Source of the DNA: CAZGMC01 sp964526565
GTDB lineage: Bacteria > Pseudomonadota > Alphaproteobacteria > DSM-16000 > Inquilinaceae
DNA: 20,452 bases
Reading direction: 5' to 3'
Assembly (NCBI GenBank): GCA_964526565.1
Contig: CAZGMC010000074.1
Location: forward strand, 1 to 20,452
Shown: piece by piece, positions 8,315-15,123 of the stretch
How positions within the stretch are numbered: the first letter of the stretch is position 1
How the letters are laid out: each line of letters begins with the position of its first letter
The notes under the pieces: model-generated
What the model saw: only the letters and a program-made list of their open reading frames with translations
Told to the model about the DNA's origin: nothing
Databases searched by the model: none
Translations under genes and position numbers: made by a program

Positions 8315-9036
8315 CAGACCTCCACCGGCGCCCCCACCGCCAGGCCCAGGGCCGACGCGGCGCTGCCCTGGGCGACGGCGATCTCGGCCAGGCCGATGCT
8401 GTTCTCGTACCAGAACGGCGTGCCCGGCGGCACGTCGCCGAAGGTCCGCGCCCGGGGCATAACCCGCCCCTGGACGGCCAGAGCCGCCCCCGCGCCCAGC
8501 GCCGTTGCCCGCAGCCCGGTCATTGCGTTCCCGTAGTGATCGACATAGACCACCTCCGGCAGCTCGTCGGGCCAGTCCGGCCGGTCCACCGAATCGGGCG
8601 CCAGCGGCGGCCCCGGCGGCGCCGCGCCGGTGGCCAGCATCGCCGCCACCGGGGCGAACAGGTCGCGGCCGTGGAAGGTGGCCGACAGTGCCGGCGGCCG
8701 CCAGTCGATTCGCCACGCCGCGGCCGGCCCGGCCCGCCGCGCCACCTGCGAGAACAGGCCGTTGTCCGGACCGACATACCGGCGTCCACCGGCCTGCACG
8801 ACCACGGGATGCCGCCGGGTGCCGACGCCCGGATCGACCACGCCCAGCACCACCGCACCGGCCGGCAGCCGCTCCGCCAGTGCCGCCAGCAGATAGGCGG
8901 CCGGGCGCGGCGCGAACATCGGCGCGTCGTGCATCAGGTCGATCACCGGCGCGCCCGGCGCCAGCGCCGCCAGCACCGCCTTCATCTGGCCGACATAGGG
9001 CCCGGTCCAGCCGAAGTCCGTGAAGACGACGATCAC
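8296..9036 (-). CDS. SAM hydrolase / SAM hydroxide adenosyltransferase (DUF62)
   Basis: This is about 246 residues of the SAM hydroxide adenosyltransferase family, which is related to fluorinase and SalL. It should convert SAM plus water to adenosine and methionine. Motifs present are FTDFGWTGPYVGQMK at the N-terminus, VIDLMHD, GVVDPGVGT, RRYVGPDNGLF, TFHGRDLFAP, VVYVDHYGNAMTG and FWYENSIGLAEIA at the C-terminus. The conserved Asp, His and SAM-binding residues therefore appear intact. I prefer the GTG start at 9036, with CAGG 9-10 nt upstream; a TTG at 9045 would add three residues but has a badly placed site. It is convergent with, and overlaps by 19 bp, a SAM-dependent methyltransferase gene. 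Confidence 0.9.
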   Translation of the reverse strand: MIVVFTDFGWTGPYVGQMKAVLAALAPGAPVIDLMHDAPMFAPRPAAYLLAALAERLPAGAVVLGVVDPGVGTRRHPVVVQAGGRRYVGPDNGLFSQVARRAGPAAAWRIDWRPPALSATFHGRDLFAPVAAMLATGAAPPGPPLAPDSVDRPDWPDELPEVVYVDHYGNAMTGLRATALGAGAALAVQGRVMPRARTFGDVPPGTPFWYENSIGLAEIAVAQGSAASALGLAVGAPVEVCYETAR

Positions 9037-9080
9037 GTCAACCAACCTGCAAGGATTTCATCGAAACTATGACACCCTCT

Positions 9081-9109
9081 TTGCTGCCGTGCAGCGCAGC
9101 CGCTATAGT
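9081..9109 (+). promoter_or_regulatory. Sigma70-like promoter of the Hpt gene
   Basis: TTGCTG (9081-9086) and TATAGT (9104-9109) are separated by exactly 17 bp. The -10 matches consensus at 5 of 6 positions. The predicted start near 9116 lies about 25 nt before the GTG start codon at 9141. The position supports that start over an upstream in-frame codon at 9069, which would sit upstream of the promoter. Confidence 0.5.
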
Positions 9110-9140
9110 GCCGTCTGCAATCCAAAGTAGGAAGTCGCGC

Positions 9141-9506
9141 GTGACCGATGCGTGGGAGCCGCCCCCGCTCGACGGCGAGATCCTCAGCCAGATGCTGCGG
9201 GACCTCGACCTGCCGATCGTGCTGCAACTGGTCGAGGCGTTCGTCAGCGAGATGATGGACCGTGTCGAGCGGCTGGCGGCCGCCGCGGCGCGGCGCGACC
9301 GGGCCGCCATGCAGCACGAGGCGCACGCGCTGAAATCCAGTGCCGCGACCTATGGCGCCGCCCAATTGGCGCGCCTCAGCACGGAGATCGAGGCCGCCTG
9401 CCGCGCCGGCCGCGCTGACGCTGCGCTTGAGGTGGCGCAACGCCTCTCTAAGGCAGGCGACCATGCGGCCGCCGCCTTCGCCGACTGGCAGCGGCGCCAC
9501 GGCTGA
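9141..9506 (+). CDS. Orphan histidine phosphotransfer (Hpt) protein
   Basis: This 121-residue all-helical protein has the Hpt motif EAHALKSSAATYGA; the phospho-accepting His is residue 62. It should relay phosphate between a hybrid histidine kinase and a response regulator in the cytosol. Helices rich in Ala, Leu and Arg before and after the motif fit a single four-helix Hpt bundle, and the length is normal for a stand-alone Hpt. The GTG start has TAGGAAG 6 nt upstream and a promoter just before that. No kinase or response regulator gene lies in the window, so its partners must be elsewhere. It converges on the lytic transglycosylase gene with only 8 bp between stop codons. Confidence 0.85.
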   Translation: MTDAWEPPPLDGEILSQMLRDLDLPIVLQLVEAFVSEMMDRVERLAAAAARRDRAAMQHEAHALKSSAATYGAAQLARLSTEIEAACRAGRADAALEVAQRLSKAGDHAAAAFADWQRRHG

Positions 9507-9514
9507 TACGCCGG

Positions 9515-10285
9515 TCATTCCGCCCCGCCTTCATCCCCGCCGCTCGCCGGCGCATCGCCATCGCGCCGACCGCGCATGATGGCGATGGTCACCCGTCCCC
9601 CGACTCCGGCCCCGGCCGTCTCGCCGCTGCCGCCACGGAGGATGACGATCCCCGACGGCGGCGCGGCGCCGGGCTGGATGACGTGCAGGCCCGGCCGCCG
9701 GGCGGCGGGTACCGCAGCGGTCGCCGTCGTCGGCACCGCCGCGCAGGGCCGCGGCGTTTCGCCACGCAGGGCGGCCAGCTCGGCCTGCACCGCGCAGGCA
9801 TAGCGCGCCTGGTGCTGCGGCAGGCTGGAGTGATAGCGCGCCATCGCCGCCGGCCACGACCCCGTCTCGTCATGCAGCCGGCGCAGGAACCGCGCCGCAT
9901 AGTCGGCATTGGCCGCCGGGTCGAAGGCCGCGTTCAGGTCGGCGAAGGCTTGCGGGTGCCAGGCCAGGTTGACCTGCATGCAGCCGACGTCGATCGACCG
10001 CGTGCCGCCGGCCAGCAGGGCCGCCGTCCCGGCAACGGCGAGGTCGCGGGAGGCGAACGCGTGCGGCTCGCCGGCAGCGTTGATCACCCACGGCGTCAGC
10101 CCGCTTTCGACACGGCCGATGGCCAGCAGGATGTCGCGATCAATGCCGTGGCGGTCGGCCGCCGCCAGGATGGCCGGCACGCAAGGGCCGGCATCCTGCC
10201 CGCGCACGCCACCCGCAGCCAGCATGGCGGCCAGCGCGAAAATGCCGGCCAGACTCATGGTGCGCCGCAACATAGACCCTGCCAT
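9515..10285 (-). CDS. Secreted lytic transglycosylase, SLT family
   Basis: This 256-residue exported protein has a signal peptide (residues 5-30, ending near VRGQ). The lysozyme-like SLT domain spans about residues 35-170. The catalytic Glu is residue 60 in AIGRVESGL, followed by the GCMQVNLAWHP block and the MARYHSS motif typical of the fold. It should cleave peptidoglycan glycan strands, leaving 1,6-anhydroMurNAc ends. Cys35 and Cys102 might pair. The last 85 residues are low-complexity Pro/Ala/Gly/Arg sequence with no clear domain. Small SLT enzymes like this often serve flagellar or secretion assembly, but no such genes are nearby. I chose the ATG at 10285; the frame is open far upstream, but that part reads as non-coding. 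Confidence 0.85.
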   Translation of the reverse strand: MAGSMLRRTMSLAGIFALAAMLAAGGVRGQDAGPCVPAILAAADRHGIDRDILLAIGRVESGLTPWVINAAGEPHAFASRDLAVAGTAALLAGGTRSIDVGCMQVNLAWHPQAFADLNAAFDPAANADYAARFLRRLHDETGSWPAAMARYHSSLPQHQARYACAVQAELAALRGETPRPCAAVPTTATAAVPAARRPGLHVIQPGAAPPSGIVILRGGSGETAGAGVGGRVTIAIMRGRRDGDAPASGGDEGGAE

Positions 10286-10345
10286 GCCGTGATCCGCCTC
10301 CTCCGTCGCGCCGAATACAGCAGCAGCGCAGAGATTTTCCAAGCA

Positions 10346-10385
10346 TGACCGCCCGACCGCCCGACCGCCTGACCGCCTGACCGCG
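10346..10385. repeat. 8-bp tandem repeat, five copies
   Basis: Five successive units of (T/C)GACCGCC run from 10346 to 10385, the last with one change. They sit in the roughly 290-bp space between the divergent transglycosylase and unknown membrane-protein genes. No function is evident. Confidence 0.9.
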
Positions 10386-10572
10386 CGGTGCGCCGCGGCG
10401 CGGGCGGCCACTAGCCGCGGGTCGAATGACGGAACCGCCAGACCGGCCGGCCGTTGGATTGCCTGTCGGTGCGTCGGTTGGCCACGACGGCCGCGACTTG
10501 AGCGCATTGACCCCGATTCTGACATGGTCGATTCGGGATCTGCGAGGTTCGGCCAAGGCGAGGAGAACAGTG

Positions 10573-11550
10573 ATGGTCCTGGATGCCGGCCATCCTCATC
10601 ATTCCGCGTCCGAAACATCTGTGGCGCCGCCCGCCGCGCAATTCTACCGCACTCTGCCGCTGGTGATTCGCGCCGTCGACCGGACGATCGAGATCACGCG
10701 CAACCTGGTGCGGATCCGCCGCGCCCCGTCCGACGGGACGGGCGCGGTCGAAGTGCTGGAAGAGCCCGTTGCCGCCTATCGCGGCGTGCTGCGGCGCAAC
10801 GAGCTGCTGATCCTGCCGCTGGGCCTGCGCCGGCTGGAGCACATCGTCGAGCTGGCCCACACCGATGCCCGCAAGACGGTGCGCGCCTATGATTCTCACC
10901 TGGCGGGCGGCACCCTGCGCATCCAGGAGGACCTCGCCTGGGCACTGCACCTGCCCGCCCTCGACGAGACTGCCGACGGCGTGGTGGAACGGCCGCTCGA
11001 GGCAGCCGGCCGCTCGTTGCGCACCAGCGCCGTGCTGGGCCGGATCGTGCCTCGGTTCGATCCCGACGGGCCGGTGCCGCGCGGGCTGGCGTGGCGTGCG
11101 GAGCATGGTGCGCTGACCGTGTATCTGGACGGACGGCCGCGGCCCGAGGCGGCCGCGGCGCTCGGCTCGGCAACCCTGCTGACGGTGCTGATCGCCCTGC
11201 CGGTCCTGGCCGGCCTCGCCGCCGTGGCGCCGGGCACCGCCAGCCTGCTGGCCATGCCGCTGATCGCGGCGGCGGCGTGGTGCCTGCGGCGGAACGAGCT
11301 GCAGCAGCGTCTGACGGTGACGCCGACGGCCGTCAGCTACGTCAAGAACTCCCCCTCCGGCCAGCCGGAGCGCATGGCCATTGCTCTCGACGAGGTGCGG
11401 ACGGTGCGCCGCATCCGCCAGCGCGGCTCGACCAACGAAACCCTGGTCATCGAGTCCGACTCCGAGAGCATTGCCGTGGACCCGCTGCGCCCCGACCGGG
11501 CCCGCTGGCTGGAGACCTTCGTCGTCGCGGCAGTCGCGATGGCGCCGTAG
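10573..11550 (+). CDS. Membrane protein of unknown function with PH-like segments
   Basis: I do not recognise this 325-residue protein as a named family. Residues about 10-200 are soluble and beta-rich. A hydrophobic pair of helices (about 200-236, LLTVLIALPVLAGLAAV and LLAMPLIAAAAWCL) separates this from a C-terminal segment (about 245-325). That segment reads RLTVTPTAVSYV, then MAIALDEVRTVRRI, LVIESDSESIAVD and WLETFVVAAVA, a pattern like bacterial PH-domain (bPH) proteins. I infer a membrane-anchored protein with a PH-like domain. The ATG at 10573 has AGGAG 7 nt upstream; the frame is open upstream but lacks a better start. It is convergent with the YdjM-like gene. Confidence 0.65.
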   Translation: MVLDAGHPHHSASETSVAPPAAQFYRTLPLVIRAVDRTIEITRNLVRIRRAPSDGTGAVEVLEEPVAAYRGVLRRNELLILPLGLRRLEHIVELAHTDARKTVRAYDSHLAGGTLRIQEDLAWALHLPALDETADGVVERPLEAAGRSLRTSAVLGRIVPRFDPDGPVPRGLAWRAEHGALTVYLDGRPRPEAAAALGSATLLTVLIALPVLAGLAAVAPGTASLLAMPLIAAAAWCLRRNELQQRLTVTPTAVSYVKNSPSGQPERMAIALDEVRTVRRIRQRGSTNETLVIESDSESIAVDPLRPDRARWLETFVVAAVAMAP

Positions 11551-11571
11551 AGCCGCCCGCCGCATCGGCCG

Positions 11572-11613
11572 TTCCGGCTACGCGCCTCCGGCTACGCACC
11601 TCCGGCTACGCGT
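11572..11613. repeat. 14-bp tandem repeat, three copies
   Basis: Three units of (C/T)TCCGGCTACGC plus a two-base variable end occupy 11572-11585, 11586-11599 and 11600-11613. They lie in the 125-bp space between two convergent genes. A 6-bp GC hairpin (CGCGGG and CCCGCG around TCT, 11647-11661) follows and might help termination, though it has no U-tract. Confidence 0.85.
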
Positions 11614-11675
11614 CGGTCAGCATGCGCGTCGCCATCTGCATGCGGGCGCGGGTCTCCCGCGGCGGCTTGCCCCTC

Positions 11676-12143
11676 CTACCAGACATACGTGTACCCCAGG
11701 CTGGCGGTCAGGAGGACGAACAGCGCCGTCTCGGCCAGGCTGCCGGTCTTGAACGTGATCGGCGCCTTGTAGCGCGTGCGGCGCGGCCACAACAAGGGAA
11801 TGCCGGTGGTCGTCATCCAGTCGCCGATCAGGTGGCTCAGATAGCCGATCGCCAGCGCCATCACGATGGCCGGTGTGCCGCCGATCACGCCGGCCGTCAG
11901 CAGCGCGCAGACCAGCACCGCCAGGGCCGAATGGGTGACGCCGCGGTGGCCGACCAGCCCGGCCAGCGGCACGCTGATGATGCGGAAACGCTGCCCGAAA
12001 TAGGACTTCGGGTGGTCGATGTCGGGCAGCAGGCTGCCGATGGCGGCGGCGGCCAGCACCTCCGTCTCGGTGGACAGGCCCAATGCCGCGGCGGCGCCGG
12101 TATAGGCGGCGGCGCCAAAGACCAGGTGGGTGCCGAACATCAT
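11676..12143 (-). CDS. YdjM/DUF457-type inner-membrane metal-dependent hydrolase
   Basis: This 155-residue membrane protein has about four hydrophobic segments. It carries the metal-binding His/Asp pattern of the YdjM (LexA-binding, membrane-bound predicted metal-dependent hydrolase) family: GTHL at the start, LLPDIDHPKS, GHRGVTHS and GYLSHLIGDWMT. Length and motif order match. The enzymatic activity of the family is not established. Two adjacent ATGs (12143 and 12140) are possible starts, and neither has a strong ribosome binding site. It lies downstream of the SpoU-type gene on the same strand, 110 bp away, with a hairpin between them, so co-transcription is uncertain. Confidence 0.85.
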   Translation of the reverse strand: MMFGTHLVFGAAAYTGAAAALGLSTETEVLAAAAIGSLLPDIDHPKSYFGQRFRIISVPLAGLVGHRGVTHSALAVLVCALLTAGVIGGTPAIVMALAIGYLSHLIGDWMTTTGIPLLWPRRTRYKAPITFKTGSLAETALFVLLTASLGYTYVW

Positions 12144-12239
12144 GGCAACCCAACAAGCACATTTCGGCGCCGCGGCAAAGCCCGCAAGCGCCCTGCCGCA
12201 ACCCGAATCCGGCGATTTTCACGGTGACTTCGGCCATCC

Positions 12240-12258
12240 GTTGAGAGAACGTCTCAAC
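12240..12258 (-). terminator. Hairpin at the end of the RNA methyltransferase gene
   Basis: GTTGAGA (12240-12246) and TCTCAAC (12252-12258) form a perfect 7-bp stem with a 5-nt loop. The stem includes the TGA stop (12254-12256) of the minus-strand RNA methyltransferase gene. No U-tract follows, so it may be a weak terminator or a 3'-end stabiliser rather than a classic intrinsic terminator. Confidence 0.35.
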
Positions 12259-12838
12259 CTTCGCCGCTGCCTGCGTCCGGTTCGCCGTCCGCCGCGGCCT
12301 GGGCGGCGTGGCGTCGCCGCCGGTAGATCGGCGCACCGTGGACGTGCGCCGGCGGCGGCTCCGAGGGGCCGCCGCTGCGCACCGGGCGCGGCGCGAAGCG
12401 GCCCAGGCTGAGGGTGCGGTCGTACATGACCAGCGCCCCGGCCACCGACAGGTTGATGGCGAACCGCGTCGGAATCTTGATGATGAACGCGCAGCGCGCG
12501 GCCAGGTCCGGCGCCAGGCTGCCCCGCTCCGGCCCCAGCACGTAGGCGGCCTGCAGCGGGTGGCGGAAGCTCGGCAGATCGACAGCCTCGTCGAGCAGTT
12601 CGACGCCGACCAGCCGGCACTGTTCGGGCAGCACCAGCGACGCCGCATCGGGAAACCGGAACAGCGGCAGCGACCGCGCCGCCTGCGACGTGTCGGCGGT
12701 GCCGAAGTCGACCTCCTCGGTGGCAGCGCCGATGGTGAACGCGAACGCCGCGCCGAAGGCATGCGCCGTGCGCATCAGCGCCCCGACATTCATCGGCTTG
12801 CTGATCCCCTGCGCCCCGATCCCGAAATAGCCGCGCAC
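12254..12838 (-). CDS. SpoU/TrmH-type (SPOUT) RNA methyltransferase
   Basis: About 194 residues of a SPOUT methyltransferase that should 2'-O-methylate a tRNA or rRNA ribose using SAM. Visible motifs are RGYFGIGAQGISKPMNVGALMRTA at the start (the conserved Asn-Arg catalytic region), the middle AYVLGPERGSL loop, and the C-terminal IKIPTRFAINLSVAGALVMYDR trefoil-knot motif. A basic, Pro-rich tail of about 35 residues follows. I start at the GTG at 12838, where the family homology begins, with AAGGAG 10-11 nt upstream. An in-frame start at 12892 would add residues without family similarity. The upstream region holds a decayed toxin fragment whose stop lies inside the gap between that ribosome binding site and this start. 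Confidence 0.85.
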   Translation of the reverse strand: MRGYFGIGAQGISKPMNVGALMRTAHAFGAAFAFTIGAATEEVDFGTADTSQAARSLPLFRFPDAASLVLPEQCRLVGVELLDEAVDLPSFRHPLQAAYVLGPERGSLAPDLAARCAFIIKIPTRFAINLSVAGALVMYDRTLSLGRFAPRPVRSGGPSEPPPAHVHGAPIYRRRRHAAQAAADGEPDAGSGEG

Positions 12839-12842
12839 GGCT

Positions 12843-12950
12843 TCAGGTCTCCTTGTTGGCGGGTATCCAAGGGTTGATCGTCGGCACCCCAATCGGTTCG
12901 AAATCCCGTATTATGCTGCGGGTGGCGAGAATTAGTCCATGCTGAATGGC
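12843..12950 (-). pseudogene. C-terminal remnant of a VapC-type PIN-domain toxin
   Basis: In one minus-strand frame the last 35 codons before a TGA at 12843-12845 read AIQHGLILATR, then IIRDFEPIGVPTINPW and a short tail. This is the characteristic C-terminus of VapC/FitB-type PIN ribonucleases (usually ATA-HG-LVTRN-RDF-GVP-INPW). The upstream frame closes at about 13001, and no N-terminal DTN catalytic block is present. At least three quarters of a usual 130-140 residue toxin is missing, so it cannot be active. The fragment overlaps, in another frame, the end of an antitoxin-like reading frame, suggesting an internal deletion joined the two. Confidence 0.65.
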
Positions 12951-13246
12951 AAAAGCTCGATCTCTCGCCCTGTCAAACGATCCCTTTCGATTTTCAGGTC
13001 AAGCCCGACCAATGGCGATCGCCTGAAAAATGTTACCAGGTGTTCTCTCGGCTGCGGCTGCGGCTCGGCAGCAACCTCTTCTCTCAACCGGGTACGCAGC
13101 CGCGCCGCCGGCGGGCCTCCGGAACGCAAGATGCTGGCAATCCGGCGCAAGAGCGGCAGGTCCGCAGGCTGAACACGCACCTCACAGGCCCGCGACCGAG
13201 CGATGGACGGGTGCGGCATCGAACGGCAAAGGCCACGGCGGCTCAT
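12932..13246 (-). CDS. Antitoxin-like small protein, possibly a remnant
   Basis: This reading frame encodes up to 104 residues (start codons at 13246, 13219 or a GTG at 13180; I give the longest). The core reads VRVQPADLPLLRRIASILRSGG, then a basic Arg-rich stretch, and near the end RSPLVGLDLKIERDRLTGREIEL. That last block resembles the C-terminal toxin-binding tail of antitoxins paired with PIN toxins (SPL-G-DL-ERD-GREVEL). In such genes translation would normally stop right after it. Here it runs seven residues further, into the out-of-frame toxin fragment. I infer an antitoxin whose stop and partner start were lost by deletion. Whether it is still expressed cannot be told; it also overlaps the PIN remnant. 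Confidence 0.45.
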   Translation of the reverse strand: MSRRGLCRSMPHPSIARSRACEVRVQPADLPLLRRIASILRSGGPPAARLRTRLREEVAAEPQPQPREHLVTFFRRSPLVGLDLKIERDRLTGREIELLPFSMD

Positions 13247-13396
13247 GGCAGACCTCATTCTCGGTTTCAATGTGTCACATGCCATCGAACGAACTCGATA
13301 CAATCGGATGGGCCGTCCGTTCAAGGCAGGCATTGAAGGATTGTGTCCCTGGCGGTCACGCAGCGCCATAAACAATGGCTTCGGAGGAGATAAACC

Positions 13397-13962
13397 ATGC
13401 CGATGACCGCACTGGCCCGCATGACCGTCGAGGGCTACCTTGCCTGGCTGGACGCGCAGCCGGGCCAGAAGCGGTACGAGCTGGTTGCCAGGGAGCCGGT
13501 GGCGATGGCGCCGGAGCGGGCCGGGCACGCCCGGCTCAAGGCGCGGGTATGGCAGGCGCTGGCCGCGGCCATCGGCGCCCGCGGGCTGCCGTGCGAGGCG
13601 TTCCCCGACGGCATGGCCGTGCAGATCGACGCCGACACGGTCTATGAGCCGAACGCCCTGGTTCGCTGCGGCCCTCGCCTGCCGGACGACGCGGTGCTGG
13701 AGCACGACCCGGTCATCGTCGTCGAGGTGCAGTCGCGAAGCACCGCCGGCCGCGACGCCGGGGCCAAGCTGGACGACTATTTCCGGCCGCCGGGTCTGGT
13801 CCATTACCTGCTGGTCAAGACCGAGCGGCCCTGCGTGATCCACCACCGCGGCGGCGAGAGCGGCGGCAGGGCGAAGCGATCGCCACGCGCATTGTCACCG
13901 CCGGCCTGCTCGACCTCGACCCGCCGGGCATCGCGCTGGACGTTGACCGGCTCTGCGCCTGA
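13397..13962 (+). pseudogene. Uma2-family (DUF820) nuclease-like gene, frameshifted
   Basis: The first about 160 codons encode a Uma2/DUF820 protein with a PD-(D/E)XK-like fold: RYELV, HARLKARVWQAL, GLPCEAFPDGMAVQID, VIVVEV and AKLDDYF. After HHRGGESGG the family C-terminus continues in another frame as GEAIATRIVTAGLLDLDPPGIALDVD, ending at a TGA at 13960-13962. Adding one G to the run at 13869-13871 would restore a continuous protein of about 188 residues. Independently, the usual active-site Asp in EPDALVRCG is Asn86 here, and the usual VEVLSPST is VEVQSRST. Both point to real decay rather than only a sequencing error. A good GGAGGAG site lies 7 nt before the ATG. Uma2 proteins are common in multicopy in GC-rich bacteria; their role is unsettled. 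Confidence 0.75.
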
Positions 13963-13972
13963 CCACCCGGCT

Positions 13973-13988
13973 CCGGCCGTACGGCCGG
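13973..13988. repeat. 16-bp perfect palindrome
   Basis: CCGGCCGT is followed directly by its reverse complement ACGGCCGG. It lies 11 bp after the Uma2 pseudogene stop and 68 bp before the asparaginase start. It could fold as a 6-bp GC stem with a GTAC loop, serving as a weak terminator, or bind a dimeric protein; neither is demonstrated. Confidence 0.5.
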
Positions 13989-14055
13989 CACCGCTTGCCT
14001 CGCACCGCCCCGGCGCGGCACAGTGGCGGAGCCGACCGCAAGCCCTGCGAGCCTC

Positions 14056-15123
14056 ATGGCGCACACCCACGACCGTTCCAGCCACGCCGCGCCCCGCGCC
14101 GCCGGACCCGGCACGCGCGCCGCGCTGGTGCTGGTCGAGGTCACGCGCGGCGCCATCGTCGAGAGCCGGCACAGCGGCAGCGCCGTGGTCGCCGACCGCG
14201 ACGGCCACGTCATCCTCCACGCCGGCGAGTTCGAACAGCCGGTCTACCCGCGCTCGGCGGTCAAGCCGATCCAGGCCATTCCGCTGGAGGAAACCGGCGC
14301 CGCCGACGCCTTCGGCCTGGGCGACGCGGAGATCGCCCTGGCCTGCGCCTCCCACTCCGGCGAAGCGCTGCACACGGACACCGTTGCCGCCTGGCTGGAG
14401 CGGATCGGCTGCTCGGAGTCCGACCTGGACTGCGGCGCCCAGACCCCGTTCGACCCGCAGGCCGCCGCCGCCCTGACCCGCAGCGGCCGGGCGCCGAGCC
14501 CCCTGCACAACAACTGCTCGGGCAAGCACGCCGGCTTCCTGACCACGGCCAGGGCCAAGGGTGAGCCCATCGCCGGCTATGCCGAGGTCACCCATCCGGT
14601 GCAGCAGCGCCTGCTGGGCGTGCTGGAGCAGATGACCGGCCAGGACCTGAGCGCGGCACCGCGGGCGCGCGACGGCTGCTCGATCCCGACCATCGCCGTG
14701 TCGCTGGGCGGGCTGGCCGTCGCCATGGCCCGCTTCGCCGACCCCGCCGGCCTGCCCGAGCGCCGCGCCGCGGCTGTGGCCCGCATCCGCCGCGCCTGGG
14801 CCGGGCAGCCCTGGCTGGTCGGCGGGCGCGACCGGTTCGACACGGCCATGATCACGGCGACGCAGGGCCGGGCCCTGACCAAGGGCGGGGCGGAGGGCGT
14901 CCACTGCGCCTGCCTGCCCGAGCTGGGCCTGGGCGTGGCGCTGAAGATCGAGGACGGCGCCAAGCGCGCCGCCGAGGTGGCCATGGCCGCCATCCTGCAC
15001 CGCCTGGGCCAGCTCGACGGCCTGGACCCGGCCGACGCCGCCCGCTTCACCCGGCCGCCGGTGCGCACCGTGCGCGGCGCCGCGGTCGGCGAGATCCGCC
15101 CCGCCCCCGGTTTCCCGGCATGA
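14056..15123 (+). CDS. L-asparaginase, R. etli type (asparaginase II family, PF06089)
   Basis: This 355-residue enzyme should hydrolyse L-asparagine to aspartate and ammonia in the cytosol. It belongs to the beta-lactamase-like class typified by Rhizobium etli ReAIV and ReAV, not the E. coli type. From my knowledge of ReAV the key residues fall at matching spacing: Ser67 and Lys70 (SAVK, ReAV Ser48/Lys51), Ser99 (ASHSGE, Ser80), and the zinc ligands Cys154 and Lys157 (NNCSGKH, Cys135/Lys138) and Cys208 (DGCSIPT, Cys189). Lys276 in LTKGGAEG is the likely counterpart of Lys263. Length fits. I chose the ATG at 14056; a GTG at 14023 is in frame, and neither has a strong ribosome binding site. Its stop overlaps the next start as ATGA. 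Confidence 0.9.
   Translation: MAHTHDRSSHAAPRAAGPGTRAALVLVEVTRGAIVESRHSGSAVVADRDGHVILHAGEFEQPVYPRSAVKPIQAIPLEETGAADAFGLGDAEIALACASHSGEALHTDTVAAWLERIGCSESDLDCGAQTPFDPQAAAALTRSGRAPSPLHNNCSGKHAGFLTTARAKGEPIAGYAEVTHPVQQRLLGVLEQMTGQDLSAAPRARDGCSIPTIAVSLGGLAVAMARFADPAGLPERRAAAVARIRRAWAGQPWLVGGRDRFDTAMITATQGRALTKGGAEGVHCACLPELGLGVALKIEDGAKRAAEVAMAAILHRLGQLDGLDPADAARFTRPPVRTVRGAAVGEIRPAPGFPA

Noticed and set aside
10507..10535. TTGACC with a 17-bp spacer upstream of the gene at 10573
   Set aside because: The matching -10 (GATTCG) is poor, so I did not annotate a promoter.
10286..10618. N-terminal extension of the lytic transglycosylase
   Set aside because: The signal peptide begins at 10285; the upstream translation is Arg-rich and includes an 8-bp tandem repeat.
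13245..13406. Small plus-strand frame starting MADLILGFNV
   Set aside because: No convincing ribosome binding site or family resemblance, and its end overlaps the start of the Uma2 gene; probably chance.
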